From Minicystis rosea (GTDB lineage: Bacteria > Myxococcota_A > Polyangia > Polyangiales > Polyangiaceae): 64,000 bases of DNA. Shown one piece after another: positions 8,115 to 16,545 of the stretch. A model generated the notes under the pieces. That model was not told the DNA's origin, did no database searches, and was given only the letters and a program-made list of their open reading frames with translations. Position numbers and translations under genes: made by a program. The first letter of the stretch is position 1. Each line of letters opens with the position of its first letter. The stretch covers positions 11,268,377 through 11,332,376 of the forward strand of contig CP016211.1 in assembly GCA_001931535.1 (NCBI GenBank), read 5' to 3'.

Positions 8115-10034
8115 GTGCCCATCCTCACCGCCACCGATCTCCACAAATCCTTCGGTCTCCAGCGCATCCTCGCCGGCGCGACCCTCTCGATCCACACCGG
8201 CGAGCGCGTCGGCCTCGTCGGCATCAACGGCTCCGGCAAGAGCACGCTCGCGCGCATCCTCGGCGGCGTCGAGACGCAGGACGCGGGCACCATCGCGCGT
8301 CGCCGGGGCGCGGAGATCCTCTATCTCGAGCAGGATCCGACGTTCGAGGCCACGCTCACGCCGCGCCAGATCGTCGAGGGTGGCCTCCTCGCGTGGTCCG
8401 AGGCCAAGGCGCGTCACGAGCGGGCGAGCACCGCGCTCGCGAAGGGGCACGGCGACATGGCCGCGCTCGTCGCCGAGCAGGAGCAGGCCGCCGCCGACGT
8501 CGAGCGCCTCGGCGGTTGGGACATGGATCATCAGGTTGCGGCCATCATGGGTCACGTCGGCGTGCTCCGCCCCGATCAGCCCGTCGGCACGCTCTCCGGT
8601 GGTGAGCGCCGCCGCACCGCGCTCGCGCGCATCCTCGTGGCGCGCCCCGCGCTCGCGATTCTCGACGAGCCCTCGAACCATCTCGACGTCGAGACCGTGG
8701 AATGGCTCGAAGGCTATCTCCTCGACGAATACAAAGGCGCGCTCCTCCTCATCACCCACGATCGCTATCTCCTCGATCGCGTCGCCGAGCGGACCCTCGA
8801 GATCGATCAGGGCGTCGTCTACAGCTACGAAGGCGGTTACGAGGATTACCTCGAAGCCAAGGCCGAGCGCCTCGCCTTCGAGGCCCGCACCGAGGCCAAC
8901 CGGCAAAACTTCCTCCGGCGCGAGCTGGAGTGGCTCCGCCGCCAGCCCAAGGCCCGCACCACCAAGCAAAAGGCCCGCATCGACCGGGCCGAGGCCGCCA
9001 AGGCCGCGCCTCCGCCCAAGCAGGAGAAGGCGACGCAGCTCGCGCTCGACAGCATGCGCGCGGGCAAAACCATTCTGGAGCTGAAGAAGCTCACCCTCCA
9101 AATCGGCGATCTCACCCTGGTGAAGGATCTCGACTTCATCCTCACCTCCGGCGAGCGCCTCGGCATCGTGGGCCGGAATGGCACCGGCAAAACCACCTTG
9201 CTCAAAGCCATCCTCGGCGAGCTCGCCCCGACGAAGGGCGAAGTGGTGATGGGCAAGAACACCAAGGTGGCTTATTTCGACCAGCACCGCGCCCAGCTCG
9301 ACGACGCCAAATCGATCTTCGACAACGTGGCCGGCGACAACTCCCGCATCGAGGTCGGCGGCCAATCCTTCGACGTGCGCGGGTATCTGGAGCGCTTCCT
9401 CTTCGACTCGTACAAGCAGCGCCAGCCGGTCGGCTCCCTCTCCGGCGGTGAGCGCGCGCGCGTGGCCCTCGCCAAGATCCTCTCGCGCGGCGCGAACCTC
9501 GTCATCCTCGACGAGCCCACCAACGATCTCGACGTCGCCACCCTCGGCGCCCTGGAGCAGCTCCTCATCGATTTCGAGGGCTGCGCCATCACCGTCACCC
9601 ACGATCGTTATTTCCTGAACCGCATCGCCACATCCATTCTCGCCTTCCAGGGCGGCGCCGACGTGGTCCGTTATGCGGGCAACTACGATGATTTCCGCAG
9701 CCAAAAGGCGCGCGCCGACGAAGAGAAGGTCGAGGCCACGCGCGCTGCGGCGCCTCCGCCGCCGAAGGAGCGGGAGAAGCCCAAAGAGGCTGCGAAGGCC
9801 AAGCTCACCTACGCCGAGCAAAAGGAGCTCGACGCGCTCCCCGACAAGATCGAAGCCGCCGACAAGGCCGTCCTCGATCTGGAGACCCAGCTCGCCGATC
9901 CCACGCTCTACGCCACGCGCGGCAGCGAAGTGGCCGGCCTGACCGCGAAGCTCGAGAAGGCCAAGGCCGAAGCGGCCAAGTTGCTCGCCCGCTGGGAAGA
10001 GCTCGAGACGAAGCGCGAAGCGTCGGGCAAGTGA
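8115..10034 (+). CDS. uup: ABC-F family ATPase, Uup type
   Basis: The 639-residue soluble protein has two ABC nucleotide-binding domains and no membrane segments, which is the mark of ABC-F factors acting on ribosomes. Domain 1 has Walker A GINGSGKST at residues 36-44, signature LSGGERRRTALARIL and the DEPSNHLD Walker B. A basic inter-domain linker follows (about 245-310, RRQPKARTTKQKARIDRAEA). Domain 2 has Walker A GRNGTGKTT at 353-361, LSGGERARVALAKIL and DEPTNDLD. A charged coiled-coil C-terminal tail (about 560-639, beginning KLTYAEQKELDALPDKIEAA) matches the Uup subfamily and its length of about 635. Start is GTG with a close upstream -10-like box. Confidence 0.9.
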   Translation: MPILTATDLHKSFGLQRILAGATLSIHTGERVGLVGINGSGKSTLARILGGVETQDAGTIARRRGAEILYLEQDPTFEATLTPRQIVEGGLLAWSEAKARHERASTALAKGHGDMAALVAEQEQAAADVERLGGWDMDHQVAAIMGHVGVLRPDQPVGTLSGGERRRTALARILVARPALAILDEPSNHLDVETVEWLEGYLLDEYKGALLLITHDRYLLDRVAERTLEIDQGVVYSYEGGYEDYLEAKAERLAFEARTEANRQNFLRRELEWLRRQPKARTTKQKARIDRAEAAKAAPPPKQEKATQLALDSMRAGKTILELKKLTLQIGDLTLVKDLDFILTSGERLGIVGRNGTGKTTLLKAILGELAPTKGEVVMGKNTKVAYFDQHRAQLDDAKSIFDNVAGDNSRIEVGGQSFDVRGYLERFLFDSYKQRQPVGSLSGGERARVALAKILSRGANLVILDEPTNDLDVATLGALEQLLIDFEGCAITVTHDRYFLNRIATSILAFQGGADVVRYAGNYDDFRSQKARADEEKVEATRAAAPPPPKEREKPKEAAKAKLTYAEQKELDALPDKIEAADKAVLDLETQLADPTLYATRGSEVAGLTAKLEKAKAEAAKLLARWEELETKREASGK

Positions 10035-10098
10035 AGGCCGCCGTCCCCTGGTGAGGCGGCCTTCCGACGATTCATCGCCGCGCCCCACCGAAGGGGTC

Positions 10099-10104
10099 TA
10101 CATT
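10099..10104 (+). promoter_or_regulatory. Candidate -10 box TACATT
   Basis: TACATT ends 10 bases before the lipoprotein ATG at 10115. The leader would be only a few bases long. A weak AGG at 10108-10110 is present. Confidence 0.3.
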
Positions 10105-10114
10105 GCGAGGTGAC

Positions 10115-10621
10115 ATGAGCCTCCGCCGCGCTGCCCCGATCGTGCTCGCGATTCTCCTTCCCGCCTGCGCCGAAGCGCCGCCGCCGGCGATGACACCGGC
10201 GCCGTATGCGGCGCCGGCGACGCCCGAGGGGCCGCGCACCTTCGAGCCCGGCGCCAAAGGCCCAGCGGGCCCCGTCGACGGCGAGATGCTGACCATCGCC
10301 AAGCTGGAGGAGGAGATCGATCGGCTCTTCCCCGCCGCGAGCCGTCCCTCGCCGCACAAGAAGGGGGCGGAGGAAAAGCCGGCGGACAAGCCCCCTGCCA
10401 AAGACGATTTCAACAGAGGAGAGGGCAGGCTCTCCACCGCCGACACGGGCACCTGCGCCACCGCTTGCCGCGCCCTGGCCTCGATGCTCACCGCCGCCGA
10501 GCATCTCTGCAAGCTCGCCGGCGAGAGCGACGGTCGCTGCGAGGACGCGCGCGGCCGCGTGCGCGGCGCCAGCGCCCGCGTGAAGTCGGCCTGCCCGGCC
10601 TGCTCCGCCAGCGCGAAGTAG
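10115..10621 (+). CDS. Hypothetical lipoprotein
   Basis: The 168-residue protein begins with a short lipoprotein signal peptide (MSLRRAAPIVLAILLPAC, lipobox LPAC, lipidated Cys at about residue 18). A Pro/Ala-rich linker leads to a small C-terminal domain with several cysteines, beginning TADTGTCATACRALASMLTA. That pattern of paired Cys in helices resembles small disulphide-bonded helical domains common in myxobacterial lipoproteins. Function unknown. The ATG was preferred over an upstream in-frame TTG because it places the charged n-region directly before the hydrophobic core. Convergent with the exporter gene. Confidence 0.65.
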   Translation: MSLRRAAPIVLAILLPACAEAPPPAMTPAPYAAPATPEGPRTFEPGAKGPAGPVDGEMLTIAKLEEEIDRLFPAASRPSPHKKGAEEKPADKPPAKDDFNRGEGRLSTADTGTCATACRALASMLTAAEHLCKLAGESDGRCEDARGRVRGASARVKSACPACSASAK

Positions 10622-10665
10622 CGGTATCCGCTCGCCCCCACAGGCAGGCTCGCGGTGACGACCCA

Positions 10666-10690
10666 TCGCGGTGATATCCAATCACCGCGA
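10666..10690. terminator. Bidirectional hairpin between convergent genes
   Basis: A perfect 10-bp stem (TCGCGGTGAT at 10666-10675 with ATCACCGCGA at 10681-10690) encloses the 5-base loop ATCCA. It lies between the stops of the lipoprotein gene (10621, plus) and the exporter gene (10697, minus). No U-tract follows on either strand. Confidence 0.5.
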
Positions 10691-10696
10691 CACCGC

Positions 10697-11470
10697 TCAT
10701 CCACCCAAGAACCGCCGATACCCGAGCACGCCGGTGAGCACCACGCCGATGGCCACCACCATCCAGCGCACGACGACCGGCTTCACCTTGCGGGCCATGG
10801 CCGCTCCCGCGAAACCACCGACGATGGCGCCGGCCGCCATGATGCCGGCGACGCGATAATCCACCGCGCCCGCGACGATGAAGGCCACCGCGGCAATGGC
10901 ATTGATGGCCGCCGCCAGGACGCTCTTCACGCCGTTCATGCCGTGAATGTCCACCCCGCCGAGCCGGCCCAGAATGGCCAGCATCATGATCCCCATCCCG
11001 GCCCCGAAATAACCGCCGTACACGCCCACCAAGAACTGGAGGAGCATCGTCACGCGATTGCTCTGCGGCAGCACCCACGCCGCGCCTTCGGGCGCCTCCT
11101 GTTTGCGGCGCAGGTTCTGGCGGAAGAGGAGCGCCGTGGCGAAGAGCACGAGCAAAGGAACGATGGTGTCGAACACCTTTTGCGGTGTCACCAAGAGCAG
11201 AATCGACCCCACGAGCCCGCCCGCGAGCGCGGGCGGCAAAAGCACCTCGAGCGCGGCCCGATCCCGCGCGAGCTCGCGCCGATAGGCATACGCCGAGGCA
11301 ATGGACCCCGGTGTGAGGGCCACGGCGTTGGTGGCATTGGCGATCAGCGACGGAAGGCCAAACGCCACCGCCGCCGGAAACGACACCAGCGAGCCGCCGC
11401 CCGCGACTGCATTGACGAGGCCCGCGACCACGGATGCGGCGGCGAGCGCAGCGACGGGCGCGATGCTCAT
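10697..11470 (-). CDS. TauE/SafE (TSUP) family sulfite/sulfonate exporter-like membrane protein
   Basis: The 257-residue integral membrane protein has about eight hydrophobic segments. The family's duplicated N-terminal signatures are present: AGLVNAVAGGGSLVSFPAA in the first half and GVYGGYFGAGMGIMMLA in the second. TSUP proteins move small organic or sulfur anions across the cytoplasmic membrane. The substrate is not readable here and no sulfur-metabolism genes are adjacent. Length and topology are normal for the family. The start ATG lies close upstream of the first membrane segment. Confidence 0.88.
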   Translation of the reverse strand: MSIAPVAALAAASVVAGLVNAVAGGGSLVSFPAAVAFGLPSLIANATNAVALTPGSIASAYAYRRELARDRAALEVLLPPALAGGLVGSILLLVTPQKVFDTIVPLLVLFATALLFRQNLRRKQEAPEGAAWVLPQSNRVTMLLQFLVGVYGGYFGAGMGIMMLAILGRLGGVDIHGMNGVKSVLAAAINAIAAVAFIVAGAVDYRVAGIMAAGAIVGGFAGAAMARKVKPVVVRWMVVAIGVVLTGVLGYRRFLGG

Positions 11471-11576
11471 GCCCTCGTGCGTGACACGAGAGCGCGGCGC
11501 TCGTCAACCGTGGGCTCGCGCGCCGGTGACGGTCGCCCTGCGATCCGGCGACGTGGAGGTCTCCTGGGAGAGGCTC

Positions 11577-11582
11577 TATGGT
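11577..11582 (+). promoter_or_regulatory. Candidate -10 box TATGGT
   Basis: TATGGT ends 6 bases before the ATG at 11589, the shortest gap of this type in the window. A GGGAG lies further upstream at 11566-11570, too far to serve as a normal ribosome site. Confidence 0.3.
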
Positions 11583-11588
11583 GGCGCG

Positions 11589-12449
11589 ATGCACGCCCGC
11601 TCCAGGAGCATCGTTCTCGCGCTCTCGGCCTCCGCGCTCTTTCTCGTCATTGGTTGTAGCAGCAGCAACACCGCCGGCACGGGCGGGAGCGGTGGCAGCG
11701 GCGGCGCGTCCACGTCCTCCACGAGCAGCTCCGCCTCAGGCAGCGGCGGCGCTCCGACCACGAGCGCGAGCACCAGCGGAAGCACGAGCACCGGCAGCGG
11801 TGGCGCCGGCACGGGCGGCGGTGTTCCGTGCGGAGCCTACGAGGGAAAGAAGTTCTTCAACTGCTCTCCCGACGGCACCGGCCGCGGCAAATGCATCGAA
11901 GGCTCGCTCACCTACGAGACGTGTGATCGAGGATGCTTGATCAAGCCCGTCGGCGAAGACGACGTCTGCATGGGCACCACCAACACCTGGTCCTGCGAGG
12001 GCAGCTACGGCACCGAGAAGATCGAAGACGGCGATTACTACGCCACCGAATTCGGCTGTTGGGTCGACACGGACGGCGACACCCACACCGATCCCGGCGA
12101 CAACTGCATCCCCGCGTGCCTCGGCAAAGCCCAGAGCGACGGCCTCTGCGCCGGCATGGATGGCCCGACCTGCGAAGAGACGGTGAATTGGTATGCGGCC
12201 GACGGCGCCCGCTTCGGCTGCCTGGCCCGCCTCCGCGTGGAAAACCCGCAGAATGGCAAAGCCGTCATCGTGGTGGCGCTCGACTACGGCCCCGGCTGCA
12301 AGGTCGAAAAGAGCGTGAGCCACGCCATCCTCGACCTCTCCGGCGCCGCCAACGAATACCTCTTCGGCGGCCCGCAAGGCGCCGTCGACATGACGCTGGT
12401 CCACGTGGTCGAGGTCAGCAAATCGACGCCGCTCGGGCCGGTGAACTGA
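11589..12449 (+). CDS. Ser/Gly-rich hypothetical lipoprotein
   Basis: The 286-residue protein has a lipoprotein signal ending VIGC (Cys at about residue 23). A low-complexity Gly/Ser/Thr linker follows to about residue 78, then a Cys-rich domain with at least a dozen cysteines (starting VPCGAYEGKKFFNCSPDG). Disulphide-linked export to the outer membrane or surface is implied. The frame is open for another 96 codons upstream, but the signal peptide fixes the start at 11589. The linker style matches the 16546-17442 lipoprotein, although the domains differ. No function assigned. Confidence 0.7.
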   Translation: MHARSRSIVLALSASALFLVIGCSSSNTAGTGGSGGSGGASTSSTSSSASGSGGAPTTSASTSGSTSTGSGGAGTGGGVPCGAYEGKKFFNCSPDGTGRGKCIEGSLTYETCDRGCLIKPVGEDDVCMGTTNTWSCEGSYGTEKIEDGDYYATEFGCWVDTDGDTHTDPGDNCIPACLGKAQSDGLCAGMDGPTCEETVNWYAADGARFGCLARLRVENPQNGKAVIVVALDYGPGCKVEKSVSHAILDLSGAANEYLFGGPQGAVDMTLVHVVEVSKSTPLGPVN

Positions 12450-12476
12450 GCGTCTCGAGCCGTCGTGAAAGAGCGC

Positions 12477-13514
12477 TCAAGCCGCCTGTGGAGGCTGGAG
12501 CGCAAAGACGATCTCGGGCACGGACAGGATGTCTGCGAGCTTCATGAAGTCGAGATACGCTTGTCCGTGGTGGTGGATCGCGTGGGCCCCGTAGACGGGC
12601 ACCGTCTTCGCGGCTGGGGCCGTGAAAGGCTCGTCCCCGCTCAGGGGATGTCGATAGCCGATCGGTTCGACGGCGATCGTCGCGAGGCGCCGGGCTCCTT
12701 CGATGAGCGGATCGGGGATCGCGAAGTCCGCATAGAGGATCGGGATGGCGGCGAGCATCTCCGAATCCCAAGCGTGAGGCACGATATCGAGGGTGTTCCA
12801 GATGCGGTGGAGCGTGCCCCCGATGCGCGCGTCGGTGTACGCCGCGAAATCACGGTTGCCCGCGGTCGGCGCTGCGAACGAATAGGTCGTGAGCCGGGAG
12901 CGCTCCTCCGGATCCCAAGCGGCGCCGACGCTCGCGCCCTTCGCCTGCAAATCGGCGAGCGAAAGCGACAGCGTGGAGGCGAGCACGCCCCCCAAGCTGT
13001 GCCCCGTCACCGTGATGTCGAGCCCGCCGCGGGTCTCGACCTCGCGCCGCAGGAAATCGAGGAGCCGCGTGCCATTCCCCGGCAGCTCCGGCGACGGCGC
13101 GAGATCGAGCAAGGTGGTGAGGCCTTGATACGTGCCCAAGGCGAGCTCGAGGTTCGGTGTGCTCGCCGCGTCGCCGAAAGGCCAGCGCACGGTGTCGCCC
13201 ACCATGAAGTTTTGGAAGAGCCATGTCGACACCGATGCTGGGTTGGTCCCGCGAATCGCGATGACGAGGCGCGCCGGATCGGCCTTCTCCCGCACGACGA
13301 CCATCATGCCGTCGTCGAACCACACGAAGGGAGATCGATGCAGCACCGGGCCCCACGCGATCTCCCAGGCGTCGCCGAGCGGGGGCAGCGCGCGGATCTC
13401 CTTCCTCAGCTTGTTCAGCACGAGCGGCGCATTGCGCGTGGGCGTGAAGGGGAGCGACCCACCGCGGTAGGCGAGCCACGCGAAGGTGAACACCACCTGT
13501 TCGGTCGTGTACAT
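12477..13514 (-). CDS. Class 3 lipase family alpha/beta hydrolase
   Basis: The 345-residue protein carries the lipase nucleophile elbow GHSLGG with Ser173. LVIAIRGTNPAS (about 83-94) matches the strand before the lid in class 3 lipases. Later segments FAAPTAGNRDFA and the downstream Asp/His region (NTLDIVPHAW) supply the probable acid and His. Class 3 lipases hydrolyse ester bonds of acylglycerols. There is no obvious signal peptide, so the site of action is unclear. The start at 13514 has GGAGG nine bases upstream. The frame stays open for 70 more codons, but that extension reads as non-coding arginine-rich sequence. Confidence 0.82.
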   Translation of the reverse strand: MYTTEQVVFTFAWLAYRGGSLPFTPTRNAPLVLNKLRKEIRALPPLGDAWEIAWGPVLHRSPFVWFDDGMMVVVREKADPARLVIAIRGTNPASVSTWLFQNFMVGDTVRWPFGDAASTPNLELALGTYQGLTTLLDLAPSPELPGNGTRLLDFLRREVETRGGLDITVTGHSLGGVLASTLSLSLADLQAKGASVGAAWDPEERSRLTTYSFAAPTAGNRDFAAYTDARIGGTLHRIWNTLDIVPHAWDSEMLAAIPILYADFAIPDPLIEGARRLATIAVEPIGYRHPLSGDEPFTAPAAKTVPVYGAHAIHHHGQAYLDFMKLADILSVPEIVFALQPPQAA

Positions 13515-13609
13515 GAGCGCCGAGCCTCCCAACCTCGATGGTGGACGAGCATTGGTGGGGTTCGGCGAGATGTCCAGTCGCTCACGCCGCGCCGATCGGC
13601 GCGGCGAGC

Positions 13610-14488
13610 TCAACCATTCTCGTGCGGCGTCGCGCGGCTCCAGCCCTCGCCCGCGCGCTTGGCGCGCCCTTCGTGGAGCAGCTTGATCAAGTGTGCTTCC
13701 AAGCTCATCTGCGCCACCGGCCACATCACCACGGGGGTGTCCGCGTAGGCCAAAGGCACGAGCGCTTCCAGGCGGAGGCCTTCGGCCGGGGCTTGATTCA
13801 AGGCGTCGAGCACCTTGGCTTCGCGCTTGAGGCGATGAGAGACGTAGTAACGGAACAGCTCACTCGGCGAGTGGCCGCTCGTCGCCTTCTCGATGGGATC
13901 TCCGTGCGCCGGCAAAGCCACCTCGGCGTCGAGCGCCGCGAGCCGTTCGAGCTGGCGCAGGTATTCGGCCATGTCGCCGTTGTCCGGCGGGATCAGGATG
14001 GTGCCCACGCTCGCCACCATGTCACCGACGATCACCGTCTTCGCCTCCGGCTCGTGCAAGCACACGTGACCGGGCGCGTGTCCCGGCGTGTGCAGCACGT
14101 GCCAGCGCGAGGGCACGTCGCCGGCGAGCGTGATCGCTTCGCCGTCTTCGAGGCGCCGATCGATCGGCAAATCGGGCAGCAGCGCCGCCGTCGCCTCGTG
14201 GGCCCAGAGGGGCAATCCGAGCTCGCGGGAGAAGAATTCAGCGCCGCCCACGTGATCGGCGTGATGGTGGGTGAGCAGAATGGCAGTCAGGCGGCGGCCC
14301 TGGGATTCGAGGCTCCGCGCCCATTCGAGCCAAGGGTGGCGCTCGTCGTCGTAGGGCGTCGCGGGCTCGACCAAGAGGAGCTCGCGGTCGCCGAGCGCGT
14401 AGCTGTTCGTGTGCGTGGCGGGAGGGAGGGTCGGCGTGCGCGCGGGGAAGAGATCCACCCCGCGCGCAACGTGCCGAGGGCGAGCCAT
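13610..14488 (-). CDS. Metallo-beta-lactamase-fold hydrolase
   Basis: The 292-residue protein has the family metal motif HXHXDH as H74, H76, D78 and H79 in TDHHH-type order (THHHADHVGG). Further metal ligands are likely in LHTPGHAPGHVCLHEP, GDMVAS and the C-terminal LPAHGDPI. A helical C-terminal part with a winged-helix look (from about residue 225) resembles the LACTB2/endoribonuclease-like subgroup, in which a small helical domain follows the core. Substrate unknown. It ends ahead of the lipase gene and lies 9 bases downstream of the thiolase stop on the same strand. Thiolase and hydrolase may therefore be co-transcribed, which would fit an acyl-CoA or thioester context. Confidence 0.85.
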   Translation of the reverse strand: MARPRHVARGVDLFPARTPTLPPATHTNSYALGDRELLLVEPATPYDDERHPWLEWARSLESQGRRLTAILLTHHHADHVGGAEFFSRELGLPLWAHEATAALLPDLPIDRRLEDGEAITLAGDVPSRWHVLHTPGHAPGHVCLHEPEAKTVIVGDMVASVGTILIPPDNGDMAEYLRQLERLAALDAEVALPAHGDPIEKATSGHSPSELFRYYVSHRLKREAKVLDALNQAPAEGLRLEALVPLAYADTPVVMWPVAQMSLEAHLIKLLHEGRAKRAGEGWSRATPHENG

Positions 14489-14497
14489 GGCTCGGGC

Positions 14498-15682
14498 TCA
14501 GCGCTCCACGACGACGGCGAGGCCTTCGCCGCCACCGATGCAGAGCGTGGCCAGGCCGCGCTTCTGGTTGCGATCCTTCATCGCGTGCACGAGCGTCGTG
14601 AGCATGCGCGCGCCGGTGGCGCCGATGGGGTGGCCGAGGGCGACGGCGCCGCCGCGCACGTTCACCTTCTGCGGATCGATGCCGATGATCTGGTTCACCG
14701 CCATCGTCACGACGGCGAACGCCTCGTTGATCTCCCAGAGATCGATCTGATCCTTGTTGAGGTTCAGCTTCTTCAGCGTGGTCTGGATGGCGTCGGCGGG
14801 CGCGGTGGTGAACCACTCCGGCGCCTTGGCCGCGCCGCCGTAGCCGACGATGCGCGCGATCGGCTCGAGGTTGTGCTCCTTCACGGCCTTCTCGCTGGCG
14901 AGCACGAGGGCGCTGGCGCCGTCGTTGATCGAAGAGGCGTTGGCGGCGGTGATGGTGCCGTCCTTCACGAACGCGGGCTTGAGGCTCGCGAACTTCTCGG
15001 GCTTGCCGTTGGGCGGGCCCTCGTCGTCCTTCACGAGGAGCGCGTCACCCTTCTTCTGCGGCACGCTCACGGGCGCGATCTCCGCGGTGAAGAGGCCCTC
15101 CTTCTGCGCGGCGAGCGCGCGGCGGAAGCTCTCCTTGGCGAACTCGTCCTGGGCCTCGCGGGAGAACTTGTACTCCTTGGCGCAGAGCTCGCCGCAGTTG
15201 CCCATGTGCACGTTGCCGTACGGGTCCCACAGGCCGTCGTGGATCATCCCGTCGATCATCGTGGTGTTGCCCATGCGCGCGCCGCTGCGCGCGGCGGGCA
15301 TGAGGTACGGCACGTTGGACATCGACTCCATGCCGCCCGCGACCACGATCTCGGCGTCGCCGAGCGCGATCGTCTTGGCGCCGAAGATCACGGCCTGCAT
15401 GCCCGATCCACAGACCTTGCCGACGGTGGTGGCGGGGACGGTGTTGGGGATCTTCGCGTAGATGGCGGCCTGGCGCGCGGGGGCCTGGCCGATGCCGGCG
15501 GTGAGCACGTTGCCCATGAAGACTTCGCCCACCTGCTCGGGGGCGAGCTTCGCCTTGGCGAGCGCGGCCTCGATGGCGATGGCGCCGAGGCGGGGCGCGG
15601 CGAGCGAGGACAGCGAACCGAGGAACGCGCCGATCGGCGTGCGGGCAGCGCCGACGATGTAGATGGGAGCAGGCAACGTCAT
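14498..15682 (-). CDS. Acetyl-CoA C-acetyltransferase (thiolase)
   Basis: The 394-residue thiolase catalyses condensation of two acetyl-CoA to acetoacetyl-CoA, or the reverse cleavage. The acyl-enzyme cysteine is Cys91 in GKVCGSGMQ. The conserved NEAFAV, the catalytic His in GGAVALGHPIGATG and the second Cys in TLCIGGGEG are all present. The length is typical of biosynthetic-type thiolases. The start was placed at 15682 because GGAGG lies five bases upstream; an ATG 18 bases earlier has no such site. It is probably co-transcribed with the metal hydrolase that follows. Confidence 0.93.
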   Translation of the reverse strand: MTLPAPIYIVGAARTPIGAFLGSLSSLAAPRLGAIAIEAALAKAKLAPEQVGEVFMGNVLTAGIGQAPARQAAIYAKIPNTVPATTVGKVCGSGMQAVIFGAKTIALGDAEIVVAGGMESMSNVPYLMPAARSGARMGNTTMIDGMIHDGLWDPYGNVHMGNCGELCAKEYKFSREAQDEFAKESFRRALAAQKEGLFTAEIAPVSVPQKKGDALLVKDDEGPPNGKPEKFASLKPAFVKDGTITAANASSINDGASALVLASEKAVKEHNLEPIARIVGYGGAAKAPEWFTTAPADAIQTTLKKLNLNKDQIDLWEINEAFAVVTMAVNQIIGIDPQKVNVRGGAVALGHPIGATGARMLTTLVHAMKDRNQKRGLATLCIGGGEGLAVVVER

Positions 15683-15855
15683 GACGACCTCCGGGGGCAT
15701 GCCGGCCGACGGGCCGACGCGCGAGCACGTGCAGCGGGGAGCGACCCAGATGCGAGCCGCGGTGATGCGACGTGCGAGCTACCGCGAACGGCGCGGCGTC
15801 GCAAGCCGCCCCTGGATTCGCGCACGGTTTGCGTGGCGGCGGGACCCGCCGTGGT

Positions 15856-15861
15856 TACCCT
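15856..15861 (+). promoter_or_regulatory. Candidate -10 box TACCCT
   Basis: TACCCT ends 9 bases before the ATG at 15871, with no Shine-Dalgarno in between. Same geometry as at 4800 and 8100. Confidence 0.3.
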
Positions 15862-15870
15862 CGGCGCACC

Positions 15871-16542
15871 ATGGCGGACGAAACGAAGAACGTGGGCGCC
15901 GACGATTATCAGGCGAAGTTCATGGCGAGCGGCGCCCTCTATTACGACAAGCTCCGGGCGCCGCGCATTTATCACCTGCTCTTCCTCCTCCCCCTCGCCG
16001 TCGTCCTCGCGAGCGCCATCGCCGCGGTCTCCGCGTCGGGCCCGACCGCGGCCATCGGCCCCGCCATTTCGCTCCTGATCCTCCCCATCGCCTGGCTGCT
16101 CTTCTCGGTGCTCCGCATCACGGTGACCCGCGAAGAGGTTTATGTGCAATACGGCCTCTTCGGCCCGAAGATCGCCATTCGCGACATCGAGCACGCCGCC
16201 GCGGTCGATTACGATTGGAAGCGTTACGGCGGTTGGGGCATCCGCTACGGCCGCGACGGGAGCATCGCCTACAACATGATGGGCGACGGCGGCCGGGCCG
16301 TGGAGATCGTGTATCGCAAGAACGGCAAGGCGAAGCCGAAGAAGGTGCTCATCGCCTCTCCCGATCCCGTCCGCCTCGCCTCCGCCATCAACGAAGCCCG
16401 CGCCCTCGCCGCCGGGAGCCAAAAGCCCGCGCGCATCGAGACCGAAGCGGCGCCCGCCGCCGACGAGATCACGCGTGAGGCCGAAGCCGAAGCCGAGGCG
16501 ATCGCCGCCGAGGTGGAGGCCGAAGCCAAGCGTCAGGGTTGA
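15871..16542 (+). CDS. Membrane protein with PH-like domain
   Basis: The 223-residue protein has two membrane segments forming a hairpin (about residues 33-53 and 60-80). A region follows, FSVLRITVTREEVYVQYGLF, then IAIRDIEHAAAVDYDWKRYGG and GIRYGRDGSIAYNMMGDGG. This is the pattern of bacterial PH-like (bPH2/DUF304-type) membrane proteins. The last 40 residues are an Ala/Glu-rich helix. Function unknown. The frame is open upstream, but the ATG at 15871 directly precedes a plausible cytoplasmic N-terminus. The stop lies three bases from the stop of the opposite gene. Confidence 0.6.
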   Translation: MADETKNVGADDYQAKFMASGALYYDKLRAPRIYHLLFLLPLAVVLASAIAAVSASGPTAAIGPAISLLILPIAWLLFSVLRITVTREEVYVQYGLFGPKIAIRDIEHAAAVDYDWKRYGGWGIRYGRDGSIAYNMMGDGGRAVEIVYRKNGKAKPKKVLIASPDPVRLASAINEARALAAGSQKPARIETEAAPAADEITREAEAEAEAIAAEVEAEAKRQG

Positions 16543-16545
16543 GGA

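Noticed and set aside
11680..11825. Gly/Ser-coding repeats resembling a simple-sequence tract
   Set aside because: Low-complexity linker of a lipoprotein, a common feature here, not a separate element.
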